Positions 18,758-32,800 are shown, counted from the stretch's first letter. The stretch: 64,000 nucleotides of DNA from Amphibalanus amphitrite (GCF_019059575.1 NW_024881678.1:248001-312000), one strand, 5' to 3'. Translations and numbers: made by a program. The notes: generated by a model not told the origin, from the sequence alone.

Positions 18758-20924
18758 ACTGGTGAGCGAGCGAGGCTTCTGGTAGTGCTAGTGCTGTTAT
18801 GTGTAGAGCTGTGCAGCTATTTGGGTGCCGGTGTTTTAGTATTATTGTCGGCTGGTGTTATTTACCGGCTGTGACCTGTTGCAGTGTCGTTCGTATATCT
18901 CATGAATATACTTACTGTGCCAAAAGTTGGGTGGCACTTGTCTTTTCTTTCACTTATTTGGTGATGTTGTTAGTGATCTAAATCAGGGGTCAGCATCGGG
19001 CTCAGCCGGTGGGTCGGATCTGGCCCACAGTTGTAAATTTGGTATCGGTAAAAAATGTAGAGATCTTGCCCTCGGTCACCACCCCTCCCCGCTCCCCCTA
19101 ACAGCATTCATTGTAGGTATTTATGGCACAGCAGGGCCCTGTTTCACCGGTGATAGCAGCACGCTACTATCAAATTGCGCGAGCTGACGTAATGTGATGA
19201 CGTCACACTAATGACGTTTCGTGTAATCCGTGAGCTTTTTCATGGCTACGTTTGGAACAGACTTGCTGTCTCGTTGAATGCGTTTGATACATTCGCACGG
19301 CCGTGAAGATGTTAGCAGCAATATTTGATGACATCACACAGATTGACGACGGCATGGTTTGTTGATGTTTCCATGGAAACCTAATTTGACACGTGTAATA
19401 GCAGCGTGCTGCTATCACCGGTGAAACAGGGCCCAGGGCAGCCCACGTCTTCAGCTGTCACATCCAAACAGTCCATTTATTGCGTTGGCATCTTTCCAAA
19501 TTGTTGTATGCGCTTGCCGTGCATGATACTATGTGGCTTTTTACGACAATATGGACCACTGGCCACTGCTATCCAGACGATTTGTGCACTTTCTATCGGG
19601 TGTGCACCGCACACCCAAAGAAGGCTCCCGATCAATGATTAAATCACTGAATGTTGATATTTGCGTTGCCCAACTTGTTCACGTCTACTGATGATTTCGT
19701 CCTCTTCGTATCCGGCTGTGTAATAGCCGTTGAATGGAGTTCTTAGAATTAGCGTGGTTTACGAAGGTTGCTTTCATGACCTGCATATTGGGGTTCGGTT
19801 GTGAAATCTCCCGCTCTGTGACGCCTTGCTCATGGAAAAATTACGGCACCTTGCTAAGAAAAGGCACGTCAACGATATTTTTCAATGAGCTTGTATATTT
19901 ATTTATGGCACGCGGTACCACTTTAAGCCTGTGTTGAGTGGTAACATACGCGACTCATAGTCCACACGCTATGTATCACGTTGAACCACAGCCAGAAACC
20001 CAAGCTGCCAGCAGGCGCCGACAAACTTCTTGAACCGGCTATTCCTGATCCGAAGAAGCGAACACAGAAGACTTCAGGCTCCCGCTATTGGAGCGGCAGT
20101 GGATGTACGAGTGAACCCGTCATTCTAACCACTCGTCATTCGTACACCGCTAGTTGTCTTTCGGACATCGTTGCTTGGTACCTCTCTTGCGTGCGGGTCC
20201 TTGCAGCTATTCGCCGTTAAGTGACTCGAGTCCCGTGGGCTGGCTATTTTCTTTGTGTGCGTTGGCGCCACTAGAATGTTCGTTTACGTCCATTGTGATG
20301 CTGTTTTATTTCTGGTATGTCTCAGAGTTTCATATCAACTACCAGTGTTCGTATGCTTGCAAAGCTCAATCGAGCAGCTGAACTGAGACGTTTGATGCGA
20401 TTTGTGAGGACGCTGTATGATAAGTGATTGGTATTTAGGCTGTGATTGAAGCTGTCTCTGCCTTCAGTTGCGTATTATAATTGTAGTGCGATGTGGCGCA
20501 ACGTTCGGCCGGTAATGGTGAACGAAAAGACGTCACATGCACGTCAAGCGTACGAGAGTCGTTCTCGTATGATAATCCTGTTCTGTATCTGAGGAAGGTA
20601 CCGATTGTTTGCGGACGACGTCGGACTACTGGAAATATACCAGCCGATACTGCTCATGTGCCCCTGTAGACGGTACCAGCGGCTTTCTATCATAGCGAGC
20701 TGCGCAGTCATGTTGCGTGCTGAAGTGCTGTATAAATTGCCGGTGGCTTGTTTCATTAGGATGTTTACTTCTGTTTCTCAAATTTCGTGTCGTCTGATAC
20801 ACTGGCGTAGTGCTCGAAGAGTTGAGCACCCTGAATGCTGATGTTTTGAGCGCGAGTCGAATCGTACGTACACTTATGAAATAAAGAGTGATTTGAAGTG
20901 GCTGTAGCACTCTCCTTATGCATG
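18758..20924 (+). other. RECQL5 3' flank / possible 3' UTR
   Basis: There is no further coding exon. An AATAAA at 20880-20885, just before element C, could end a 2.1-kb 3' UTR, but an earlier noncanonical poly(A) site is equally possible. A hAT-like end (CAGGGGTCAGCATCGGGC, followed by a TCGGATCTGGCCC motif) lies at 18984-19026 with no partner end found. Confidence 0.35.
19132..19436. mobile_element. MITE with GGGCCCTGTTTCACCGG ends
   Basis: Terminal inverted repeats of about 35 bp: CAGGGCCCTGTTTCACCGG at the left and the complement of CTGGGCCCTGTTTCACCGG at the right, continuing into GATAGCAGCACGCT. No matching target duplication was seen. The interior has TGACGTAA, TGACGTCA and TGACGTTT within 35 bp (19185-19219), a small CRE-like group. 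Confidence 0.75.
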
Positions 20925-20928
20925 TTAA

Positions 20929-22108
20929 CCCTCGCCCCGTTGGGGGGGGGGGGGCCATTTTGGCCCCCCCCTGTGGTTTTTCCTGAATAGCAAGAAAACG
21001 GCGGCGCGCAGCGCCTCCAAATTTTCAGTACCTTCCCGGGCATCAATTTGACACCTTCACACCAAATTTCAAGTCTTAGGTCACCTTAGGTCAGGAGTTA
21101 TTGAGGTCAAACTGAGGTCATGTTCGAGCAAAAATGAGCAAAAAACAGGCAATCTTGAAACGCTCACCAAATCTACAGTTATCAAGCAATTTCAAAGTTC
21201 TTTATATGGTCTAGTAGACAAAAAGCGGCGCTACAAAACTGCTATCTCGGATTTTCAAAATTTTTGGTTTTTGACCAAAAAAAAAATCAAAAAATTGATT
21301 TTTTTAGAAAAACTTTGAAAAAATCCAAAAAATTTCCGAATTTCGAAAAAACCGGAATATATGTGATAGTCCCAGCGCTCTTCTATATACCTACCAAATT
21401 TCAGATCGATATCTCGTTTTTTGGCCAAGTTATAGCGAAAAAACTGTTCAAAAATGATGACGTCAAATTTTTGAACTCAATTTTTAGCGATTCTAGACCA
21501 CGTACGGCAAAACAAAGACCACCATTGAACTCCCCGTGACGAGCTGCATCGATTCGATACCCATTTTATGCAAAAATATTAACTTTGAAATTTGACCTAA
21601 TTTGACCTGACCTTGACCTGACCTTGACCTGACCTTGACCAAAACGTGATCTAAGCTGGCCCCAAAGGCTGCCTGACCCATATAATCGCATTTGTCATGT
21701 AAAATGGACCATAAAACATGTATCACACGACACTTTCATATTGTGACCCCCCGTGACCTGACCTCTGTGACCTGACCTGGTATCAGTGACCTCAAATAGC
21801 AAAATATGTGTTTGAAGAACATTTCCCCATCGATGATTTTCAATGAAATGCATTTTACTCGATTTTACAACGCATTTCTTGAAGTGCCTGTAAACGGTGA
21901 AAATTGGACCTTTGACCTGACCTGTGACGTCATCGGTTTGACCTAGGTCAATAAAATTGGGTCACAAGGTAGTTCCCCGTTAAGGCTATCCAACGCCGTT
22001 TACCGCTTGTCGCTATGTTGCGCGGTTCTCGAGATCTTAGGGGGGGGGGCCAAAATGGCCCCCCCCCCAACCGGGCGCGTTGCTCGGCAGAGCCCAACGG
22101 GGCGCGGG
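20929..22108 (-). mobile_element. TTAA-flanked non-autonomous element, copy C
   Basis: Flanked by TTAA at 20925-20928 and 22109-22112. The left end is CCCTCGCCCCGTTGGGG; the right end, read inward, is CCCGCGCCCCGTTGGG, repeating its motif about 30 bp inside (the family signature, which sets the orientation). G/C-runs pair around GGCCATTTTGGCC near both ends. The interior has TGACC arrays at 21594-21640 and 21745-21785. It shares diverged internal blocks with copy E, for example AAACCGGAATATATGT and a CGTACGG segment. Confidence 0.85.
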
Positions 22109-22393
22109 TTAAAGAGGAGTGTCTGAAATATATCTATGTGATACATTTTGCGTTCTAATTCCTTTTGCGTAATTTGTTAAAATTGCCGTTCAAAGTACGA
22201 AAATAGAGAGCCTGTCGCCTCTGCCTACAATCTCCCATGAATCCGGAGAACCCGCTTTTGTCCGGATGCAGAAATGCGATGGGTGAGACTTACTTACAGG
22301 AAATTTTTAGTCATGTCGAGTTGCGAGTTTTATGCCAGAGAACACGTTCTTATGTCACTTAATTTGTTTTGGATAAGAGTGGCGGCCTTGGTT

Positions 22394-22840
22394 GCGGCAC
22401 AGCGTAACTGCAGTCTGCAGACGTTTTGCTCCTGCCGTCTTGGGGCTGCTTGAGGCGAGTTGTGAGAGTTCAATCACTGCGGCACAGTATCACTGCAGGC
22501 GCTCTGTTACTGCCATCTAGGGGCGAAATGAGAAGTTACGACTATTGCGGCACAGTATCATAGCAGGCGTTCTCCTCCTGCCATCTATGGGCGAAGTGTG
22601 AATCTAGCGAGCACTGCGGCACAGCATCTCTGCAGGCGCTTTGCTGCTGCCATCTAGGGGCGAGTTGTGAAAGTACAATCACTGCGGTACAGTATCACTG
22701 CAGGCGCCCTGCTACTGCCATCTAGGGGCATATTGTGAAGCTTACGACCATTGCGGCACAGCATAACTGCAGGCGTTTTACTACTGCCATCTATGGGCGA
22801 AATGTGAAAGCATTGATTATTGCGGCACAGTATCGCTGCA
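22394..22840. repeat. Tandem array, about 69-bp unit, with CTCF-like cores
   Basis: About six degenerate units between RECQL5 and SLC9C1. Each contains TGCGGCACAGTATC..CTGCAGGCG and then a 13-mer near GCCATCTAGGGGC at 22434, 22512, 22580, 22649, 22717 and 22786 (spacings 78, 68, 69, 68, 69). Read on the minus strand the core is GCCCCTAGATGGCAG, similar to CTCF binding-site consensus. The core is better kept than much of the rest of the unit. Binding is inference. Confidence 0.85.
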
Positions 22841-23834
22841 GGCATCGAGGAGAATAGCTTGTCAGTCCATGAAGTCACTTAATCTGCATTTTCAGACATG
22901 CGCATCAAAACCGTTACCGATAGCCTATCCATCTCGGTAAAATTGAAAGCTGGACGTGACCTATGTGGACATTTCAATGGAAAGAAGACGGACTTGATAT
23001 CCTGAGAGGGCGTTGACGTTAAGACGTTGATTCTGCGAGTGACAAAATATTCCTGGTCTCCATGCCACGCCTTGAGTAAGGACCGATCGAACAAAACTGG
23101 AAAGGCTGCCATGAGAGGTCAGCATTGATCAAGACATTGACCTCTCACATCCAACGTGGCCGCATGAGCCCTAGCCATTCGTGTCACGAAAGTAGTCTGC
23201 AATAGCCAATAGCACATCTGGTCATTGGATAAAACTTCAGATAGGCACATATTATGCCCATTTAACCTTTTTGGTTATGGGAACATATCGTTTTAGTCTA
23301 CGATTTTCTGGTATCTACATCCGTGTTTGAATCTAATAATGAACCCACATCAGCTTTAATGGCAATAAATAATTTAAAACAATGAAATGCCTGTCAGTCT
23401 ATGAGTGATCATGCCACCCATTCGATCACTGCCGACATTAAACGAATCATCGACCAGTAAAGCCATCAGCAAGTAATGACCTGCTGCCGATCAGCGGGGT
23501 GCGCAGCCCTATCGATCAACTTTTCCTTCTTGGCCGACGGTGGCACTAGACGTCATTCACGTGGTAGCTCTCGTGCCGTGCTGTTTTCGAATATCTGTAG
23601 AGAATTTACGGAGCGGAAAATAATAAGTGAACGGTCATTAATTCGTTTGTTCATATACCGTTCGGGAAAATGTCGATCGCTGATTATTGTGTTCGATTTT
23701 ATATTTCCTCGGCGTTTCTTCAGTGGCTGTGATGGTTCATCAAAGCGATGCTTTTATTCACTGGGTTTAGGCGTCTAGTTATAATATCGCTAAAGAAGAG
23801 GTCATCCCAAAGTATCATACAGTAACCACTAACC
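22841..23834. other. Intergenic; upstream flank of SLC9C1
   Basis: No gene recognised. The SLC9C1 promoter should lie in or above this stretch, but I see no clear TATA or initiator motif. Confidence 0.35.
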
Positions 23835-26800
23835 ATGTCATTTTATCCAAATGAGTCGATGCTTACAAGTATCATAGGGAGTGTTTTAACTTCTCCCTTG
23901 AAAGAATCATACGGACCCTTCTACGCCTTTGCAGGTAAGAAAATTACGTCTTTACTGTGTGTTAGTAACCATGCTGTTTGATTCCAAGTAACGTTTATGT
24001 TTTTATGTTTTAACTACATCGTTCACACCTTGCTGGATCTTTTGACCTTCGTGTTTTACCCTTTCCGCTTGAAAATTCTTGCTCCGAACCTCTACGCGGA
24101 GCATAATTTGACGTAATAGCGGAATACATATGGTAAACGGCGCTATCGAGCATTTCATGCACATTTGTCAGTACCCTTTTTAGCATTAGTTGAATGTTTT
24201 TTTTTCTTCAAAAATCAAGCCATGCCACATAGCTTCAGGAGTTTGTCGTTATCACTCAACCTGAGATAGCGGAGTTAAGCTATTTTCAAATATAGGTACG
24301 GCCAGACCTCGATACTACGTACGCATGCGTGCATTCGGTGGTATTTTTTAGGCAAATAATTCATTCATGCGTGACTCTGACGCGAGTGGATCAACATGAG
24401 TCTGTATTTATTTTCTCAGAATCATCCAACATTTCGGCAAATGTGTCCGAGGCCGACAGTGTGACGGTGGTACCACTGGGTCCAACAACAACCGCTCACC
24501 ACTCTGAACACCCGGCGGCCCAGAATGGCTCGTCCGCTGAGCACGCCGAGCATGAGGAAGGCGAGGAGCACCACCCGTACGTCATTCTGTTCCTCATGGT
24601 GTCGTTCGCCACCGGGGTGCTGGTGCGCGGCATTATCAAGAAGCTGACGTGGTTCAAGCTGCCTTACACGGTGGTTTTGCTCATGCTGGGTGCTCTGTTC
24701 GGCCTTGTGTCAGCCCGAATACCAGCACTGCAGCTCTACACGGCGTTAGGAAGAGAAAATCCGCATGTGATCCTGCATACTTTTCTGCCTGTTCTCATCT
24801 TCGAGTCAGCGTTCGCTATGGAGACGCACACCTTCCTCAGAAGTAGCTTTTCGGTAAGTAGGCTGTAAAATGTAGTAACAAAGGTAAAAACATACAAAAT
24901 ATCTTGTAAGCTAAGGCTAATCAAGAACAAGCGTCGCTTGTCGCAGTTTTAAGCTAAAAGCTCAGTTTTCGAATGGCTTGCAACCATGTGTTTCGTAGAT
25001 GTTTTCGCATGTATTTCCGTTATTATCACCTACATTATCGACTGTTTATTTTCAGATCCTCGTACTTGCCATTCCGGGGATGTGCATAGCGGCGGCGATG
25101 ACGGCCGTGCTGGCCACCTTCCTATTCGACTACTACTGGAACTTCAAGGAGGGCCTACTGTTCGGAGCCGTCACGGCCGCCACAGATCCCGTGGCGGTCG
25201 TCTCGCTATTGAGAGAAGTCGGTAAGAAAAATCTATTTGGTTTTGAAAATATGACGTGTGGTTCACACTCTGTGTGTGAACCTTTGATAATCTTTTGTAT
25301 ATGATACGGTTTTTGGAGAATGTGGCATTGCCATGAACCCACCATGAATCGGGTTTAATATTTTGCGATAATGACCAGTTTCAATACAGCCGGTATCACT
25401 GACAAATTATTATCTCACTAAGTAGGTCAAGGAAAAGGAATGTTTGGTTATTTGTGCTAATTGCACGTGGTAGGGTTCACTGACACATGTTTTTACCTTC
25501 ACGTATTTATTTCGATGTATTTATGATATTCATGATCCTTCGGTGTAGTGCTATCATTTGCATGCATTTTCATATGCAATATAGGTACGATACCTACTTG
25601 TTTACATGTGTATACTGTCACACTGTGTATGTTTCAATGTTTCCATGAGTGATGAGTGTGTGTCATGCCCCTAGTGTGATACGTCAATATCCGTGTTTGT
25701 TCAGGTGCCTCGAAGCCACTGAGTATGCTAATTGAAGGCGAGTCGCTGATGAACGACGGATCGGCGATCGTTTTGTTCCTTATCATGCTGGACATCTGCA
25801 AAGGAACGGCGGAGGTGGCAGGTATGCTTTTTGCAAAGTTTTGTGTTGCTATGCATTGCTTAAGTCTGCATTTAAACCGTATCTCGTGTAACTACTCATT
25901 ACCCAAGATAAACAACGTTGGAATAATCGGTCTCATGAATGAGTTGAATGATGAAAAGTTTAAATGCGGAGTACACACCTTGGACAGAAACTGGTAGAAT
26001 ACTCGAGGGCAGCGCTTTTCGAGGAGCGCTGTGGCCCGAAGGTTTGGACTTTGAATTGTGAAAAACGCCCGCCCGCCGCAAAACGCAAACACCGCAAAAC
26101 GCACGCCCGAAACGCCAACGCAAACGTCGCAAAAAAATAAACAAACGCCCGCCCGCCGCAAACCGCAAATAAAAAAAACGCAAAAACGCCGCAAAACAAT
26201 AAAAACCGCCCGCATCGCACGCCCGTTAACCGCCAACCGAAAACGCCTAAAAATCGCCCGCCCGCCGCCAAAAGCAAACACCGCAAAAAAAAACGAAAAA
26301 GCGGCCGCCAACCGCAAACAAATTTAACACCGCAAACGACGCAAAAAAAAGAAAATCGCCCGCCCGCCCGCCCGCCGCCAAAGACAAACACCGCAAAAAA
26401 AAACACAAAACGCCCGCCCGCCGCAAAACGTTAACACCGCAAAACGTGCAAAACGCACGCCCGAAACGCCGACGCAAACGTCGAAAAAAAATCGTTCGAC
26501 CGCCGCAAACCACAAAAAAACCGCCGAAACGCCGAAAAAAATAAAACCGCCCGCATCGCACCGACGCTAACTGCTAACCGAAAACGACTTTAAGTCGTCC
26601 GTCAGCCGCCAAACGCAAACACCGCAAATAAGCGCGCAGCCGCAGCAAGATAATAATTTATCAACGACTGGCATACCGCTAGGATTCCAGCGATTCAGCT
26701 TTTTGGTCATTTTCACGAATCAAAAAGATATCTGCAAAAATCTCCTAGATGAAAGCGCCCAATTAAAAAACGGATGGCACGTGCGTGCTCCTCGCCCCCA

Positions 26801-29800
26801 ACCTCCTTCAGGTCAATCGTCATTTGGGTCACCTAACGCATTGACGACCGGCTGGTTGGAATGAACATTGCGCCAAGAAACGTAAGTATATTGTCAAAAA
26901 GAATCCCCAGAATGGTGGATCCCAAAAGTTTGAAACTACCACTCTGACCCACTGGACGACACCTTAAACAGTTGCCGACCGGATGACACCCATTGTTTGG
27001 TCACCCACGCCATAGTATGCTTCATGGGTGCGCCGAAATGACCAAAAGTCCAAATTTCCGGTGTGCAGGGTCATTTTCAACGGCACGTGGCACGTGGTTC
27101 TGGACTTTTCCGGCCACTTTGCGACATACCCATGGGTAGTGTACCGAATGGTGGCTGATACGCATGGAAGAAAATGGGGGGTCGTTTGGATCGTTTTCGA
27201 GCAATCTGCCGTGGAACGCATTTTTTTCAATTTCCCCATTCAAATTCCCCATGGGAATTTTCAAAGTCACGTGGCACGTGCACCAGACTGTCCGCGGAGG
27301 AGAGACCCATACCAGAACGTAGATCACCTGGCCCACTAGAAATCCTGAAAAAAATCAGAATTTTTGGAGCAGCCGTTTTCTAGAGCATCAAGTTGTAGGT
27401 AGGGGAGAGCGGGGAGAGTTGTATCATGTCCAAGTTGTATCAGGGCGAATTGTGCCAAACATATCCAATAGATGGCGATCGTGACACGACCAGCCGACAA
27501 GGTTTTCCGGGCTCCATCTTTCCCTGTTCTGTCGTGTGGCTGGGTGGACGCGTCTCGAGGATGAGAGCCGATTTTATGTTTTTTTAATGTCATTCTAAAA
27601 AAATAAGTTGCAATAAAATGTGTGTTTTGGGCATTTAAATGTGCACGAATTTGAAAGATCTCCGTAGCGGTGGTGAGTGCAGGTCCTAAGGCTGCGTGAG
27701 TGAAAACGGATTTCTCCAGCTCTCCGCTGTTTTTGAGCACGAGGATGTTTTTCCAAGATGGCGGCGAGGTACATGTTGTATCAGAGCCGGGTGGGGTATG
27801 TTGTAACATGTATGTATGTATGTATGTATGGGTATGTTGCTGTTGATCGCAAAAGCTAAGCCCTGGCTGGCGTTTGTAGGTAGCTAGTCAATACTCGTTC
27901 CATTTCGGCACGATGTGTTGGCTTCTTTGCTCTTAACGGGCCACTTTTGCGTCTAGTCTGTTAATGTTTCGTTCGTTTCGATGCTTCGTTCGGATTGACC
28001 TAAGTTTGGTCTATTAAAAGTGAAGCCTTTGAGCATATACATTGTATTAACCCCATTTAATGTTGTTGTTATGTTCAAAACCAGTAGTAAGCACACTCCC
28101 TGAAACGTGAAATAGTGAATAGTGATACAAATTACCCCACCATGTGATACAACTCACCCAAGCCATGGGGCAAGTTGCATCAAAAACCTTGTTCTATTCG
28201 GCAGACCGTAGAATAAAAACTGGTAGAGGTAGCGGAAAAGTTACGTTGCACAAAAAAGCAGAAGAATCAAGGAAGGAGATAGTATGGAAATAATGATTTT
28301 ATCACGGATAGTTACGAGGTTATGGGTCTCGGAGTAAAAACTGATACAACCCACCCCACTCTCCCCTACTGATCTCAGGCAGCTTTTGCCAAATTGTCAG
28401 GGAACTCAGATTTGTTTTTCAATAGAAAAACACAATTCTAAAGAATAGTGTTTTAACTATTGACAACAAACCTTCGGTTATGGACACGCACAGAATTCAC
28501 CTTCTCGCCGATTTCGGACTCCTCTCCAACACTAATGGAAAATGTCCAAGTGTTCGGCGTAACGACCCGACCGATAGGTTGATCGATAAGAGCAGTGAGG
28601 AGGCTGGACTAACAGTTTGATCATGATCATTCGACCTCTGAAAATGGAAGACGTCTGAAAATGTAGGGATGGACAATACATGAACCACCGTCTAATTTTA
28701 AAGAATGCACGCACACCTATTCTATGCTATCAACCGTCTGATGACCGACCTGCTAATGTATCGACACGCCTCCCCTGCCCGTTCTGCTGACACATCACCA
28801 GAGATCTTATCGCGACTGTCTCGAGACGCAGTCGACGCGTGCCGCACTGCTCGGCTCGTATGTTCTCGACTCGTAGCGTATCCTATTTCACACTAGGCGT
28901 GTCGTCTCCGATCGGGCCACATACGACACCGCGGAGCTCGCGGGCGCGGTTGAGATGGAGTTGCGCGGGCTCCGAGTGGATATGATGCTATAGCCGTTTT
29001 TACGGGACTGCTGCGGCTGCACAGTGTAAAATTGGGCCAAATTGGGATCCATCACGTTATGCATCGCACACGGCAAGCCACTTTAGGTAGTCGAGACTAT
29101 CTAATAGCCCGTTTGTGAAAAAGATATCAAATATTTGCCTCATATTTTGTCGTTGCTTACATTTTGTCACTGACGCTGCGTTTTCGTGCTGTTTCCAGTG
29201 GGCCCGATTTTGGCTCGGTTCTGTCAGATTGCCATTGGTGGGCCCATTTTCGGGATCGCCTGCGGCCATTTCTTCGTGTTCTGGCTCTCTCGGATATTTA
29301 ACGACGCCGTCTCCGAAATCACACTGACTATCGTGGCGGCGTACTTCACCTTCTACGTCGGGGAAGTTCTCCTGGGTAAGCAGACGGACTTGAATCGGCC
29401 ACAATGTAGTGTAAGTCGTCTTTGATAATGTTTTTGTTATTGGTTGCCGCATAATATTCGAGCTTACTTAAAAATGACGTGCAAACTTACACTTGATGTA
29501 GTCCAGTATAGTCCAGACAAACATTTGATGCGGTGAACCTTCTGAATGCCGATATCGTACCACCGCACTTCGTTTACCAGATTTTGTACTTTGCAGAGGT
29601 GTCGGGAGTGATGGCAGTTGTCTGCTTAGGTGTCGTCATCAACTCGAAGAAGACGTCCATTTCGCCAGAAGTTGAGCCGTCCTTGCACATGTGAGTCCAT
29701 TTCACCGACCAGAAAAGAACTTACGACCCGGTCTATAGTGTCGCCGCAAATTCAAAGCAAATTAATTGCATTGTGATGATTTGAGCATTCCACTTATGCA

Positions 29801-32800
29801 TTACTATGCCGCTGTGACTTACTAGAAAGATTATTTCAAAATGACAACTTTTACCGCCGGCAGGTTTTGGGAGATGCTGGCCTACCTGGCCAATACTGTG
29901 ATCTTCATCCTCGTCGGTATTGTCATCACGGAACAGGCCGCCGTCGTCTTCACCAACAAAGATCTTCTCGACATTTTCGTCCTCTACATCGGCGCCAACT
30001 TCATCAGGTCAGAATAAATTGATGTTCCCTTCTGGCAATTACTTTGTATTTTTTTTTCAACAACTGAGCTTGAACGATTTATCTCTCGACGCATTTTATT
30101 TGTATAGTGCATCGTAGAAAGTGAAATTATATTACTCGTAACATAGATAACGCGCTTGATCAAGAACCCCATTTCATCCCCGCTCTGTACCACGCTCACG
30201 GTCCCGCTGTCCCATTCACACTTCTCTGCCTTTACTCACCGCAGAGGCGCGATGGTGATGATGTTCTTCCCGCTGCTGTCGCGCATCGGCTACGGCCTGT
30301 CGTGGCAGTCGGCTCTGGTGATCATCTGGGGCGGCCTGCGCGGCGCCGTCGGCCTCTCGCTGGCGCTCATCATCTACCAGGACCCGCTGCTCGGCTCCGG
30401 TGTCACTCGGAACGTCACCATCATCGGGCCCGACGGCAACGACGTGGTCGTCCACAAGGTCGTCGGAGAAAAGGTCCGTGACTGACGGACTGTGATATAG
30501 GCAGATAAGTCGTTTGGTTGCTTAGAAGTAATCTCTTATGTTTGCTTTTAAATCGATTTAAGATAAATGCAGACGGTTGTCAATTATTAATACGCATAAA
30601 TTGACATGTTTTGATAAAATAAGCCAATCGAATCTCCCGGCTGTCGGCCTCGGTTGGAAGACATTAACCGTTGAGAAAGCGAAAATCGCACTTATATCAA
30701 ATATTTTTTTTTCAATTTAGAACGTCTAGCGCGCATTCTTGTCTCCTCACGATTGGTATTGTTGTCCGCCAGTTTCTGATCCACACGGCGTCACTGGTGT
30801 TCTTCACGCTGTTTATAAACGGCACCACCACGGCGCCGCTGCTGCGCATCCTCGGCATGTCGGATATCAGCGCCGCAGCCAAGATGAACATGGCCCACGC
30901 CATAGCGCAGCTGAGAGAGACCAGGAACAAGTGAGTGCCGAGTCGGCGACGGCTCCTCACACGGATCTCCGGCTTTACACACATATCTCCTTTACGGCCT
31001 ATGTATCGCTGGTCCCTTACTTCGGTAGTGTTTGGTCAACTTTTAAAATCAAACATCGCAACTTCCCGCACTTATTATCAGAAGTCCCGGATCAATAAAT
31101 GCGTGCTTTACGTAACTCCCCATGTCCCCAAATCATGACGGAAACTATAGCGGAAATCCCACATGCATTGCTCGGACGGTGGAGACGGTCGCCAACTGAC
31201 CACCGAAGACGGCTGGGTATGCGAGCATAGTAAATGTGTTTACCCCACGCTACCATTACCGATTTTCCATAGATCGATGGATATGTCAGCTGATCAGTGA
31301 TCGTCTTATGTCGGATGTAAATGTCACGAATACGATGGACCGTGAATACTGACCGTATCTTATTAGAACCTTATTGGTTGTCAATGTGGTATAATGGCCT
31401 CTTGATTCCTGCTGTTTATCAATGAGGGCTAACACATTAAAAACGTTCTGTCTGTTACCCAACGCCTTTCTTTGTGTTTCAGGACAATTTCGATGCTGAA
31501 GATGGACCGTTTCCTAGCAGACGCCAACTGGGACATGGTGGAAAAATACACCTTTATCATCAACCCCTACCACAAGAAGGACACTGACGATAAAAAGTTG
31601 ATGATTGATGAGTTCCTGTACCCAAGCATGCGCTACTCCAACTGTCCAGAGTGCAACAGTCGAGTGTTCAACGAGCCGACGCCCAAAGAGCACTTCGAGA
31701 TGGCCAACGACGCTCGGGTCCGCTACCTGAAGACCGAAAAGGTGAGTACGTAATGGTGGTTACCATTATAGATTTGTCGCTTTGGCTGGGTACGTGCTTG
31801 CTTACAAAGCCTGATGTGTTTTGGGTACGTGCATGCGTGTGGAGTCTGAGCCGACTGGTAGTGCGAATTCGGTTCGAACTGCTTCACATCAGTCGTATAT
31901 GCGTTCTGATCGAGATGGCCTGGCGGTCACTCACAAATACTGCTGAAAAAAATGACCGAACTTTTCCTCAAATCGCACCTTTGCCCGCTAGTTTTAACCC
32001 TCACCGGCACAGGGGGGGGGGGGGGTTGATGTACCCCCTAAGGTTTTTTTTGCAAATAACTCGCGTAAAGAGCGGCCGATCGCAACGAAACTTTCAGTAC
32101 CTTCGCATTGAGCAAGTTTACACCTACCCTGAAAATTTCATGACCCTGACCCAAATGACCTTTGACCTGTGACCTACTTTCCGAGACCATGTTTGGCCGG
32201 AATCGCGATTCGGCGTATGTCGGCTCGCATTAGCCGCGCGTTTGCAAGCTTTTCGTGGTTTCAAACGTTCAAACATGTGATTTGATGTTGCTCCCATGCA
32301 TTAGGGTGGATGTCAAGGTCATCTGAAGGTCAGGTCAGATCATTGACCTTTGGTGACCTCGGTTCACTTTTTCGAGTTTTACATGTTTCTAGGCTAGTTT
32401 TTGGAGCTGATTTCGAATTTAGCAACCATTTGAACATTTACGAAGTAGTTTTGGTGCCTTCGTAACATGTTACGAAGCTGTCAGAGGCGGTTGACACGTA
32501 TTACGAATACCCGTCACGACCACGACCCCTACCGGTTGCCGTGACCTGACTTGACCTGACCCGACCTGGTCTAAATGAAGGTCACCCGATGAACTAGGAC
32601 CTTAAAATTGGATATCATCGGCTTCCTCTCGTGAAGGGCAACACGCTCGTTTTTTCCGCGAAGCTCTAGCTCGATCAGGGGCCAAACGCGAGGGGGGTCG
32701 TACCAACCCCCCCCCCCCCCCTCCCCCTTGTGCCGTCGAAGGACGCAAAATGGCCTGTGCCGGCGAGGGTTAAAGGAAATGAAGGGTCGCTGACGCACTA

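Noticed and set aside
18984-19026. Complete hAT element starting CAGGGGTCAGC
   Set aside because: Only one end is visible. No partner end or 8-bp duplication was found, so it is noted only in the RECQL5 3' flank entry.
22394-22840. CRISPR array
   Set aside because: The units are degenerate along their whole length, there are no unique spacers or cas genes, and the genome is eukaryotic.
25892-26561. Overlapping 90-148-codon frames rich in Arg, Phe and Gly
   Set aside because: They arise in every frame from the low-complexity array in SLC9C1 intron 4.
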